Below are positions 1 to 56,350 of a stretch of 64,000 nt of DNA, piece by piece. Each line of letters opens with the position of its first letter. Position 1 is the stretch's first letter. Source of the DNA: Campylorhamphus procurvoides. Lineage: Eukaryota > Chordata > Aves > Passeriformes > Dendrocolaptidae. The notes under the pieces are model-generated. The model ran no database searches, was not told the origin of the DNA, and saw nothing but the letters and a program-made list of their open reading frames with translations. The position numbers and the translations under genes are program-made. Where the stretch lies: NCBI GenBank assembly GCA_013396655.1, contig WBMV01008303.1:688822-752821 (forward strand). Reading direction: 5' to 3'.

Positions 1-1670
1 TTCCTCCATGGTAGGTTACACTGAGAGGTTCATTTTTATATTGTTTTTGCAGATTGGGGCCTGACCAGTTAATTTAGAGCTATGCATGAAAAGTCTTCCC
101 TAGAGGGCTTTTTGCTTTCTAAATCCTGTAAAATGGGGACTGCAGAGCCCTGACTTAGAGCTATCAAAGAAATTCTTTGTCTTCTGCCCTGTAATTTTAA
201 TGTAAGTTTGTGCTGGAAATTTAAAAGTTTTTTCTCCTGGTGTGTGAAACATGAGAACAGGGTGTTGACCTCAATTTTAATTTCAGAATATTGTTTTCCT
301 TCTGCCCCTCCTTCACCAGTTGTAGTATTGAAACTAGGTTATAATTCTCCAAAGCAGCTTTAGTTTTAATAAGTGGGAGTTGCAATACGTTTAATGCTTT
401 GCTTGATCTTTGTTTATTCAAATGTAGTGAATGACCTTACCCAGTAAGAAAACCCAGGACCTCACTCTGCTGAGTGTCTTGTGCAATGTTAGCAGCTTTG
501 GAAGTGTGCTTGTGTCTTGGGTTCGATTTTTGAATTGCTGGTTTGCTGGTTTCGGCTTCCTGCAGGAAGGGTTAGGGAGTTCTTTCCTTAAAATGCCATT
601 AGAAGCACCAGAAGGTGAGTAATTTGCATGGGAACTTTTAATATCTCAAGTGTCTGACTTCTGAGAGAGGAACATGAACCAGAGAACTGCATAGATGTTG
701 AATATGCTTTTCTCTGGGTGTCAAGATAAGTGTTGGGGAAGCATGAGACTTCTGAATTTTTGAGTTATCTGTGAAAAATAATAGGGTAAATAACAGATTT
801 GCTATCATAGTCTGCGTGTTGTGTGGGTCTAAATGAAGATTTGAAGAAAGGATCTCTGGGGATGAGGTGTGTTTTGGAAGGACTGTCACATTATTAGTAT
901 ATAATTGTCATGAGGGCTGAAAAGCCAGAACTGGGCTTTATAATTGTATGCGGGGATGTTGGTATGATTTAATTATTTATCTGAGAAAGCAGTATCTACA
1001 GAAATTTGTTAGATGTGGGTGTTATTCAGTGGCACCCAGAACCTGCTTCAGCTGCACCCAGAAGTGTGATTGCATGAATTTAATAAGAACATCTTCTGGC
1101 TTATTTTTTTTAATTTTCTTTAAGAAAATCAGACATTTGCAGATGTGGTGATTGCATAAACATTAAGTTTATGGTCGGTAAGGTAGATAATATGCTGTGT
1201 GGAGCAGAGAAAATTTGATCTAGTTATATGTTCAGTAGAAATTTGACTTAGATGCTGCATGTCCAAAGGTTAGTTTCACTGTGCCTTTGTAATTTGAAAA
1301 AGAAAAAAGGGAACTTATTTTCCAGTTTATTCCCTGTTTGACCCCAACAAATGAGGTATCAGGTACCTCTGCAGAAGGGTTAGAGAAAGCCCTTACTGAA
1401 GTGTAAAATAAGCAGTGTTCTGTGTGCTGAGCACAGGCTGTGTTCACTGAGCAGGTGTGAGTGCTACAAAGGCTGCAGTGTGGGGGTTTTTATTCCTGGA
1501 TTGAAAAGCAGGGCTTGTTATAACTCTGGTGTTTTGTTTTAGCACTTTTCTAAAAGGCCACTGGCATCCTTAATGCCTGTGAAAGGCTGGCTCAGTAGAG
1601 AGGTGCTGAAGTGGCTGCAGAGCAGCCCCTTGGTGCTGGCTCAGGGGTCAAGGCAGGACTGTTCATTTAA

Positions 1671-1771
1671 TTGTCCAAGGTCAGGCTGGACTAGTAGATG
1701 TTTCTACCCATGGCAGGGCAAGGCAACTAGAGGGTCTTGATGGTCCCTTCCAACCCAAACCATTCTGTGAC
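1671..1771 (+). mobile_element. CR1 LINE, 3'-end fragment
   Basis: The segment has the layout of a CR1 3' terminus: 'gtccaaggtcaggctgga', then 'cccatggcaggg', then 'ggtcccttccaaccca' and 'ccattctgtga'. CR1 is the dominant non-LTR retrotransposon of birds and other sauropsids and is normally 5'-truncated, as here. No ORF2 remains. It is inert sequence inside a PRKCD intron. The limits are approximate because the 5' side is diverged. Confidence 0.85.
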
Positions 1772-2253
1772 CCTCTTTGGAGGAGCAGGCAAGAAGTGCC
1801 TGTCCCATGGGTGTCCCAGCCCCTGTAAGTTTCTCTTACAGGGGAAATGTGCCCACTATCACATGCAGCACACACACCTTTTCATAAGGTGCTGCCAAGA
1901 GTTTATGGCACTGCTTTTGACCACTTGTGCTCAAGTTTATTGTATAACTACTTGGAGCCAGGATAGGTAATTTGAGATTATGTGCTAACCTTGATAGCAA
2001 ATAGTATTGGCATCTACAATAGCACGTCATTGGTATTTCTGCTTAAATGCCAGCAGTGTCAAATCCACAGGTACTGAGAATGAACAAGAAAGTGTTGGGG
2101 CTTTTTGTTTGCTTTTTATTTCTCTCTTTTAAAAACAATATCAATACTCTGACTGTAAATGAAATGTTGTGGTAATCACAGAGACCAATATGATTTAACA
2201 TAGCAAGTTCATGTCACAGAATTGTAGGCTTTTGGGAAACCTATTTCTGTAAA

Positions 2254-2295
2254 TGGTTTGTTGGGGTTTTTTTGGGTTTGGTTTGGGTTTTTTAA
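2254..2295 (+). repeat. T/G-rich low-complexity tract
   Basis: Runs of GGG or GGGG separated by T tracts, partly TTTGGG-like. It sits in a PRKCD intron. It could be a degraded tail or a weak quadruplex former; no function is assigned. Confidence 0.5.
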
Positions 2296-5200
2296 CAAGC
2301 AGTCCTCTCCAGGACCAGGTTAAATAGCAGTTTTCCTCTCAGACAGTTCATGTTAGGAAAGTCTCCTTTGTGAGGAACAAGCTTTCCTTTTTAATGATTG
2401 CTCTATGAGATTAATGTTTTTCTTGACCTGAAGGTGCACTTAACTTTCAAACAAAGTCAAATGCAAGGCTGTAGCACAGCAGAAGGCAGCAGACACTGAA
2501 CAGAGTGGTAGTTGGTTTTGTAATTTATTATACAGTTTTAGGCAAATCTCAACCTGAGCCATCAGTTAGCTCATAAAAAGCTTTGCCTGTCCCTGTTTGA
2601 AGTGAAGTCCAAGTTCCCAGTCTCTGGCAGTAGCTCTGTTATTTTCCTCTGTTCTCAAACAGCACCGTGAAATCAGCAGGTTAAAATGAAAAATGAACTC
2701 TGAAGATGGTAAATATTTTTTCAATTCTTTCTTTCTGAAAAATTACTGGGGTTATTCTGAGGTTGTTTTCTTTTGTCCTTGGACTTTTGAGGTTCAGTTG
2801 AGACAGTTTGACATCTCACCTTGGGATTTATTGGAGTTCAGCAGAGCCCTGGCAGTATTGCTTTAGTAAATGTTTTCCAGGCAATGGACTGGACGTTGTG
2901 TTAGTGGCTGTGAGGACTGTGGAATGTCCAGAAGTTCTGCTGCTGCAGTTCAGGGGTGAACACAGTGGTGTGTTCACAGCAGGTCTGGAGGGCTGGACTG
3001 TCCATTCACAGCTGTGCTTAGTGGTTTCTGAATGAATATACAGCACGGAGGAGTTCAGGGTGCTTTTGTCACATCAGCTGCAAGTTTTGAGAAGGGACCT
3101 TGAAATACATGAACATTTCAGTGATAAATATTAACCACAGCTCTCAATAGAGGAAATACATTATGTTTAATGGTGTGTGCTGGGTCCAAGATGATTAATT
3201 TCAAGTCCAGGCCATAGAGGTCACCTGGATTCTAGTTGCTGATTCAGCTGTTTTGTACATGACTCTTTCTGACCATGTACTGGTTCATCACAAACATTTC
3301 TTCTGTGGGAATCCTGACTTGCTTGCAGAGGAAAAAGCTTTTCCAAACTCTGTTTCTCCCTCTCCCTCCCTCTCATCCCCACTCTACATCAGTACAGTTG
3401 TGAAAGTTACTTCCCTGCAATTGTTAATTGTCTCTGCATCTTTGAAATTAAGCCTTTATTCCCTAGTTGAGTCCATGGTTGGCTGAACTGCTCAAAACTT
3501 TTCTGTAGCAAAACCCATTAAAGGTAATTTACACTTTAAAAATAACTTGTTAAACATGCCCATAGTAAATTGGAATTAGCTACGCTATCATTTCAGAACC
3601 ACCTCAGCTTCAGGTGCACTTGACTTAGAGCTGCTCTCCAAACCTCCCAGCTGCTTCTGAACTAAAATATGAAAATATTTTCAGCTATACTTTGATATAT
3701 TGGTTGGTTTTGGCAAAGATATTTAATAAGGCAGCCGCTTGTGAAGCCTGTCTGTTCTTACGTGAAGATTTTGAAGTTTTGCTGTGCTTAAGGATTCTTC
3801 CCCATTAAAGTCTGTTCAAGGAAAATGTACAAAGAGGGGAAATAAAAGGAGGAAAACCCCAAAGTGATTAGTTCATTAATTACCCTCTCAAAAAAATAAA
3901 TGCCAGTCTCACATATTTCTCTTAAGTATGATATCAGTGCTCCAGACAGGAAGGAAACACCACTGTTTCCCATATCTTGATGAAGTTTTGTCAGAGACTT
4001 CTGCAGTATTCTACAGTATTGGCAATACTAAATTGCTCCAAGCATTTTAGCATGAGGAGAAGCCGTGTCCTGTTAACCTGCTAGTCCCTTGCTAAACACT
4101 TGGTTTACTCCTGTTGTGGACTTTAGGAAGGCTTTTTTCTGATAATCTGCTCCATCACAGATGATCTCCTCAGAATAGGTGCCATAAAGCAAAACGCCTG
4201 TCTCTGCTTTGTTGCTGTTCCTGATGAAATCTCCCTTACCCAAACATCCTTTCCGTGCAGCAAACAATGTGCAGCGCTGCTGACTCTCGAGCACCTTGTT
4301 TGCCTTGCACGCACCCCTGGGTGGGTGGTTTCCCTGCAGCATTTGAGGAGCAGTGGGTGAGGTCTGTGTATTTGCTCGGCAGGATTAAACAAAGAGATAG
4401 CAGTGTTTGCAGACTTGAACAAGCTCAAGTGCAGCAGCTCATGAGAGCTTTTGTTGGGAGAGCTCAGTAGGCTGTTTGAACACCAAAACTGAATCCTGTT
4501 CCTGCGGGGACGGAGGGAACTCGGGGGCACACACAGTGCCAGGGTGTGTCACAGTGTGAGCTCCTTTCAGGGGGTGTCAGGATAGGTTTCTCTCTGAATC
4601 AGGTTGCCACTTTCTCAGAAAAGCGCATTAATACCTAGTAGCAAAGCTCAGGGACCTTTTCTGAACTTTCTTTTCACTAATATGACTAATCTTCCCTTAA
4701 TCTCTGAGCTGATGTCCTTTCTTTTCCAAGACAGTACACGCTGCTGCTCTCTGGCTGTTTGTGGCTGTGACAGATAAATTAGTTTAGGACACTTGGAATG
4801 ATATCAAATGATGGATTGTATTCCAGGTTCAGAGGTCTATTGAAATAGCAGTGGTGGCAGCCAGATAATAAAATGACAAGAACCAAGTGCAGCTAACAAC
4901 AAGAAAACCAGGGCTCCTGAGTAACTTTGTAGTGAGCTCAGGCATTGCAGTGAGCGTGACTTGGCAAAGGAAACAAGTCTACTTCTGTCAGTACCAAAAG
5001 CAAGGCTCCCACTGATTTTGATAACAGGCAGCAATGCAATGGAGCAAATTAAAAAGTAAAAAACCCATTGTACAGACAATGGAAAAAATGCTCTTACGGC
5101 TTTTTCCTTAGCCCATTGCTGTGGAAATTCCCAGCCTGCAAATGACAAGATCCTGTTGCCCTAAGCTTTGCAGCACTTTTGACCTGTGAACCATGTCCAC

Positions 5201-6324
5201 ACTTCTTCCAGACTGGACCCACAAGCTGCTGGCCAGAGCTGATGGAATTAGTGGTTCATCAACTCCTTGTTGCCAGTTCAAGCATTTATCTTTTCCTGCT
5301 GGATAGGATTGACCGTCACCAGCTCCTCTCTATTGACCAGAAACCTGTCGTAGAGTTAAATCACCACTTACCCAGTCTCTCTTGATGCATCTTCATAGGA
5401 TTACCTTTGTTATAAGCTCCTATTATTTTTAAAATGTATAAGTAAGACTTTGAGTTTGTCTCAATCCTACAGCCATAAATACTCATTTTTGTAAAAGAAA
5501 CTTAGAAGTGTCCTTGGAAATAAGTGGAAATAACTGTAACCTGTAATTAAGGACTTGTATGTATCAGTTGGATTTGGGGCCTGAGAATTTGTTGGCTTAA
5601 TACTACATGTAATTTCTATGTGATATAGTATTAGATGCTACAGTAGATTGTAGCAGGTAGCATTATTGCTATGGTATTACAGAGTACTATTAACTCCATG
5701 GGTGATAGGAGGGGGGAGGGACGGGACAGAGACAGGTTGACAGCTCATCAATATTATGAGACTGCAAAATGAAACGTCTGGCTGAAAATCTCCTCTGTCC
5801 TCACTGGTCCTGGAGGCTGGAAGAAAGGCATCTCCCAGTAGGATGGTCTGATGGAGACTCAGAAGGTCCTGCAGCACTTCACCTGACTTTCTGCTGTAGT
5901 CCTGGTTCAGAAGGACATGTGGAGCAGCAGCATGGAAATACTTCTGCTGACCTTCCTGCTTCAAATAAAATGTTTATTTATCTTAAACATAAATCACATA
6001 ATATATAGGAACTTGGATTATTTTCAAGAAACAGCCATGGTTGTCATTTCTCTAGCAAAACTCTGCTCCATTCCTGCCTTTTCCTCTCAGCTCATCTGCT
6101 GAAGGCTTTTTCTGCATGGGCAGGAGCTGGGAAGTGTTTGCAGACAGGGACGTGGAGACACCTTGGGAATCAGTGTGTGCATTTGTCCCACCCTTATTGG
6201 ACTGACAGTCTGCAGAATGCAGATGTAAAATAAACAGAAAGACAAACTGAGTGTTGGGAGCAGCAAATATTAATCTCTGTAATGCCTTTAAGGATAAAAT
6301 GTGTTGTCTTGTTCTCCCCCTTAG

Positions 6325-18576
<12,252 letters not shown>

Positions 18577-18824
18577 GTCTCTGCAGAGTCGGACTGTAAA
18601 GCAGGGTTAAACATTACAAACCCACACTCCCAAGTGTTACTGCATTCCAACAACGTTGTCGATACTTCAGAATAATACACCGTAGTGTGATGAATTATGT
18701 CCAACTCCTGATTTATTGGCAGTGTTTTTATGCACGGTTGGGTTTAAGGTATGTGAATCATGTGCATTATTTTCTCTGTCTGGGAAAATGTAAATTCTGT
18801 TTGGTACTTGAATGTAGTTATGTT

Positions 18825-18842
18825 TATATATATATATATAAT
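18825..18842. repeat. (TA)n run in PRKCD 3' UTR
   Basis: A TA dinucleotide run of about nine units within the PRKCD 3' UTR. Confidence 0.9.
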
Positions 18843-18934
18843 GTGCTGTATATTTTGCTCGAGAGAAGACATTGGGGAACAGAAGATGTCTTTTTAAAAT
18901 GTGTTTGAGCCCTTGGTTCTTTTATTTGTTGTCA

Positions 18935-18940
18935 ATTAAA
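18935..18940 (+). terminator. PRKCD: Candidate PRKCD polyadenylation signal (ATTAAA)
   Basis: ATTAAA variant hexamer about 360 nt after the stop, followed by T-rich sequence. No AATAAA was found between the stop and about 19020, so this or the ATTAAA at 18994 is the likely signal. Confidence 0.55.
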
Positions 18941-18993
18941 AGGAATTTTAATGTAACTTTCATTCATGGCTATATGATTTTTAACAATATACA

Positions 18994-18999
18994 ATTAAA
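18994..18999 (+). terminator. PRKCD: Second candidate PRKCD polyadenylation signal (ATTAAA)
   Basis: Another ATTAAA about 60 nt further on, with 'ccagttgtcttt' as a G/T-rich downstream element. The two signals may be alternatives. Confidence 0.55.
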
Positions 19000-19020
19000 C
19001 TCCAGTTGTCTTTAAACTAG

Positions 19021-20740
19021 AGTGGAAAAAAATAATACTCTCTAAGCCCTGATCGCTTTCCTACAATATTTATGTTCTTCTCAGGAGCTTTCTGTATCTT
19101 GTAACACTACTGCAAATTATTTAATTTTCTCAACACTGAGCAGGTGGAAAAAATGTCTGGGTGTCAGTTCATCCAAGAGTTACACAACACTACACAGCAC
19201 CCTGGAGCTTCTGGGGCGTTTCAGACTGTTGATCCTGCTGAAAGAGCACAAGAAATCTGTAATACTTTGTAGAGACTCAAAAGAATACAGTGCTGCCTTT
19301 GTTCTTCTCCTCAAGAACAGCTGTGGCTTATTGTTGTAGCTCAAGTAATGGCAGCACAACTCGGATGCCATGAGAGATTGAGGCTGGAAGGGGCAGAACA
19401 CAGCTGGGGTGACTACCACACTCACACAACCCCCTGTCTGAGGAGGAACAAGCAGTGAGGTGCTCCAGGAAGTGAAAACTTGCACTTTTTGCCTTCATTT
19501 CTAGTTTGGTTTTTTTCACCAGAAAGTCATTTTGCTTTCAAAAGTGAGCACTGGGCACTTGCTCCTGAGCAGAGAAGCTTTTCCAGGTAAGAACTTACAA
19601 ATGTGGGTGCCAGCAGTGCTGGTATTGGATGGCAAGGAGCTGTAATGAATTACAAGTAGGAGTAAGTGTTTGTGGAAACACTTGCTGCCTGCACTTACCT
19701 GCTTTGCTGTGGAGTAAAAAGTGCCAAGCCTGCTCAAGAGGGATCATGGGCTTCACACAGCAACTCTTTCAGCTGGCATTTGAGTGACTTACCAGGAGCA
19801 TCTCCTACTGCCACAGCTGTGCCTTCTGCCAGCCCCACTGCCCTCTCAACATGGGGGCACAGCCACCTTTCCTCCATGGAGCAGCTACTGCCCCTGTCCT
19901 CCTGCCCAGCCACTGCACAAGGTCCTGCCCTGCAGCACCAGTACCTGCTGGGACAGCACAGGCACAAAAGCTCCTCAGGCCTCCACTGCTGAACTGCTGC
20001 ACCCCAAACATTAGAGCTGGGTCAGCCATCAGGTCTGGCTCATCCTCATATTACAGGAAGATGGAGGTATTAAAGAATTTTGTCCTGAAAGCAGCTTAAA
20101 AGCTTTAAAACGAACAAAATTACCTCCCTCCCAAACAGACACACAAAGTGGAGTTAAAAATTATGAAAATACTCCTCCCACTGAGCAGAGAAGATATATT
20201 GGTTACTGCCCTGGGGGTATACAGCCATCAACAAGACAAGAAAATCTGACTACATAATTCTAAACCACAAAGCAGTAATTAATTTTGTCCTTATCCTTCA
20301 GAATGACAAGCACCCCTGCAAATTTAATGCCCTCCATCTAATCTCTGCATGCAGCCATGTTCTTACAGGCAGCATTTGGCTGTTGGTTTTCAGCTTTCTC
20401 CAAACAGCAGCAGCAGGGGGAAGACAATGTAAGAACAGTGTAGCTCTGAGAGCCTGGATCAGATCTTAAGGCCAATAACAAGGTAAAACTCATAAAGTCT
20501 TATCTTTCTCTTCTGCTGTGTGCCCATCTTGGCCTGTGTTTATTCAATCAGTTCTTCCAACTTCTTTCTGGATAATTATTTGCAGAGTAAAGCAACCAGT
20601 GGGGTAAATTAACTTAAGCTTTTATGTATAAGCTCTCTTAACCCAGCTGCAATTCCCACACCTGTGGAAACCTGCTGAGATGCAGAAACTCTCACCTGGC
20701 CCTTCAGGCATTGGAAATGGACATGGAAAGGAATACACAA
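19021..20740. other. Intergenic gap between PRKCD and PFKFB4 3' ends
   Basis: About 1.7 kb between the last candidate polyadenylation signal of PRKCD and the most distal likely PFKFB4 signal. Short open frames occur on both strands at 19666-20100, in slightly GC-richer sequence, but none has a recognisable protein or splice context. A further TTTATT (AATAAA on the minus strand) at 20539-20544 could extend PFKFB4 slightly. Nothing else is seen. Confidence 0.6.
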
Positions 20741-20762
20741 GTACAGGTTGTAGCATTTGATC

Positions 20763-20768
20763 TTTATT
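20763..20768 (-). terminator. PFKFB4: Candidate distal PFKFB4 polyadenylation signal (AATAAA)
   Basis: AATAAA in PFKFB4 sense, followed about 25 nt later by 'ctgtacttgtgtattcc', a G/T-rich downstream element. Confidence 0.6.
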
Positions 20769-21184
20769 ACTTGGATCAAAGGTCAAATGATTACATTTGT
20801 CTGAAAGATCACAACAAAGGCCAACAATGTAAGAAAAGACAGTTTAATCCCATTTGAGAGACTGCATCTGAGCCAGGCAAGTGCAGCAGCAGGCAGAGGC
20901 AGTAAAATAAATGGGTATAAACACAGACAAGGGTGTTCCCCTCTCCTGTCAGTGACCATTCTGTCAGGGGAGGAGGACATACACTTTTAGAAAGTGACAA
21001 TAATTTGCATTTCTTACCTGTGCCTTCTCACAGATCTACATTCACCTCAAATCTACATTCAAATACAAACCTACACCTGCTCTTGCCAGCCAGGGTCAGA
21101 TGCAGTCAGTGATTTAGTACCTTCCTAATGCAGAACAGACAACTTCATGTTTTGTTTTTTTCTCTTCAAGTATCAACACAACAG

Positions 21185-21190
21185 TTTATT
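21185..21190 (-). terminator. PFKFB4: Candidate proximal PFKFB4 polyadenylation signal (AATAAA)
   Basis: TTTATT on the plus strand, that is AATAAA in the sense of PFKFB4, followed by G/T-rich 'ctgttgtgttgat'. Confidence 0.55.
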
Positions 21191-23456
21191 TACACTTGTA
21201 TACAATTCTTTTTACTGAACACCCATTGTAGTAAAACACTCATCACAGTATATTTGAAAGCAGGCTATAAAAATACCTACTGTACATAGAACATGAAGCC
21301 TCGAGGATGTTACAGCACCTCTGACAGTTCAGAGAGGTAAAACAAAGGGACAGAGGAGACACTTCAAGCAAAGAGAAGCAGCCTCTGGGCTCAGCTCTCA
21401 CTGGGGAAAATTTTCCTTCCACCACGTTCCTTCAGCCAGGTCTGAGCTCAACAACTACCAAGACCTGCTGGTAAGATCCCTCTTTTTAAATGCAGCCTCC
21501 TGGGATTTGCCCTCTGCAGCTTCAGATAAATGCTGCCATTCCCAATGCAAAAACTGTTTAACCACTCCTGTCACGGCTGGATGGTGGAAGAACAAGGCTT
21601 TCCCACACCAAATTGGGGGTGGAATTACTCCTACAGCTCTGCCACAAAGGTGGCCTTGTTAGCCACACATCAATAAATGAACCCCTCTGAGCAGTGCTGT
21701 GCAGGCTGTCCCCTCACTCTGGAACTACAGACACAGCTGAATTAATCAAGGTCTGAAATGGCACTACCAAATGCAGGGATCACACACACACACAAAGCTT
21801 TAGACAGCAGCACTTGAAGCAAGTCTTTCTGGTCAGTCTGTGCCCTACACATTCCTCTTCTGAAAGAGAACCCAGCAATGCTCTATGGCTTACTTCCAGA
21901 GCTGAATATATTGCTGAATTTAGCTTATTAAAAAAAATTAATCACAACAGCAGCACATTATTTTATAAACCCTGCACAAACAAAAGACAATTTAGCCCTT
22001 GCCTGCAAAACTATGTTATGAGGGCCTGGTATTTCACACAGGAATTGAGGAAAGAACAAGAACAAAACAACAAAACAACCCCAACAACTTACATGGTAAA
22101 AGCTCAATTAATTGAAGAGAATCCTTAGAAAAAAACACAGTCCAACTACCAAAGAATAGTTCTCCTCATTTCAGAGCTAGAGCCAGCAGCAGTGCTGGCA
22201 GCTCACTTCAGTTGTCTGGTAACACACATATAAAATACACGTTGCTTTAGTACAGTTAAAAGGTTGTGGCCTCAACAGACACAGACAATTCCATTTTTAG
22301 CACTGGAGTTTCACTAGGCATAAAAGAGCAGTGAAGAACTGGGATGATGGAAGGTGCTTAAAAATAACACAAAAAAACCCAAGGCAGGAGTGCCATGTTA
22401 AAATTATTTCAGAATTTACCTGGTGTTTTTCTTGCATGAGCTGTTAGAATGGTTAAACTCACCTAACCTTTCTGTACTGTTTCCTGATGTACGTATTAAA
22501 TGTGGCTATAAAAGAGAAACATATACTTTTATGTTGAAATTCATTCCAAAAATTGCCTGAAGAAAAAAAAAATAATCACAACACTAACAAGATAAGCAGC
22601 TTCTCCAGACCCTGACAGTCTGAATCCTTTTCCCCTCCCTTCCAGACTCAGAAAAGCTGCTCATCCCCTCCTGTAACTGCAGCAGACAGGCCATGTCTCT
22701 TTCTGTCTCTCTCCCAATTCATTCCCCAGGCTGTCAGCTGTGCTCACACTTACGTCCCCCACTGTCCTCCAAAACACAGCTGGCCTCTGGGAAACATTAA
22801 AATCTTGCTAAACCAGCAGAATCTTTCAGGGTGCAAATCTAACTTTAATGCTTTGCTTTTCCAAAGGGAAAGTCTCCCTCAGAAATTTCAGAAATAATTG
22901 AAGTTGTGGTTGGCAAACCAAAGCTCAATTTAAAACACAGAACAGTTATTAGAGTGGATGGGCTTCTCCATTTAAAAGAGCTTTGCACCATGAAGCCTCC
23001 AATGCTCAAAATGGGTAAAATTTTACCCATGTTAAATATGCCATCAAAAAATCTCCATGTAATTCTAGGCAATCATTCGCAGTAAAAATAAGAGGAACTC
23101 TTAGAAAAACACTTAAAAAATAAAGTAAAATCTAGTTAAAATCTGAGAGTAAAATCAACACGGACAATTAACCATCTTCCACAGATGAACAGTAAAAACC
23201 CACCGAAACTGCACAAATTTACATATGAAAAAAAAAAAATCTAAAACCAACTCCACTCTGCTTCCCATAATCTTTTTAGCGATACCTTTCAGCGCTGGGA
23301 GTTATCCACAACTACAGGTTTTCTCCAAAAGAAGTGGAACCACATGGGAAATGTCTCAAAGCGAAGGGGAGGGAGGCAGGTCCATCCCGAGCGGCTCCCA
23401 CACCTTCTCCCTGGGCTGTGCTGGAGGGAGGGCTGTGCCCTGCCCCGGGGCTGCAG

Positions 23457-56106
<32,650 letters not shown>

Positions 56107-56210
56107 CCTCGGCCGCTCCCGGCTCCCTCTGCAGTGGCGGCGGGCGGGGCGCGCCGGGGCCGCCCCCGGGGCAGGGCTGGGAGGGGAGCCGCAGCCCCGG
56201 CCCCCCGAGG

Positions 56211-56225
56211 TGTGTGTGTGTGTGT
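56211..56225. repeat. (TG)n microsatellite in PFKFB4 promoter/5' UTR
   Basis: TG run of about 7.5 units, roughly 105 nt upstream of the PFKFB4 ATG; it reads CA in the sense of the gene. Confidence 0.9.
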
Positions 56226-56350
56226 CCCACCCTGCAGGAGGGACGGGGATGGAGCCCCGGCACGGCAGACACCCCCCGAGAGACCCGGGAGAAGGGAGGT
56301 GGTGAGGGCGCCGTGCGGGGAGCAGGTGGGCTCTGCCCTCCGCTGCCCCA

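Larger units (their letters stand above)
1..6324 (+). other. Upstream intron of PRKCD (probable), with no coding exon recognised
   Basis: The first PRKCD exon seen starts at 6325 in the middle of the protein and needs one base from an upstream exon to complete Asp. Everything before it is therefore read as intron, possibly including unrecognised upstream sequence. I looked for the C2-like domain exon (the family has a YPEW-type motif) on the plus strand and did not see it. The stretch is AT-rich, carries one CR1 fragment and a T/G-rich tract near 2260-2295, and has no open frame with splice sites resembling a known protein. Confidence 0.7.
18577..19020 (+). other. PRKCD: PRKCD 3' UTR (approximate end)
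   Basis: AT-rich sequence after the TAA stop, with a (TA)n run at 18825-18842 and two ATTAAA-type polyadenylation signals. No further open frame of note. The true end depends on which signal is used. Confidence 0.7.
20740..23456 (-). other. PFKFB4: PFKFB4 3' UTR (approximate distal end)
   Basis: About 2.3-2.7 kb of AT-rich sequence after the stop, continuous with exon 14, with no long open frame in the sense direction. The end is set by AATAAA hexamers at 21185-21190 and 20763-20768 on the minus strand. Confidence 0.65.

Noticed and set aside
4123..4530. 135-codon minus-strand open frame in the upstream PRKCD intron
   Set aside because: No homology recognised and no exon signals; overlapping frames on both strands are equally open.
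21028..21045. Alternative PFKFB4 terminal exon reading VNVDL-stop on the minus strand
   Set aside because: NVD resembles the family tail, but the acceptor has a poor pyrimidine tract, and the exon at 23457-23516 gives a full family-like C-terminus with a clean acceptor. It lies in the 3' UTR.
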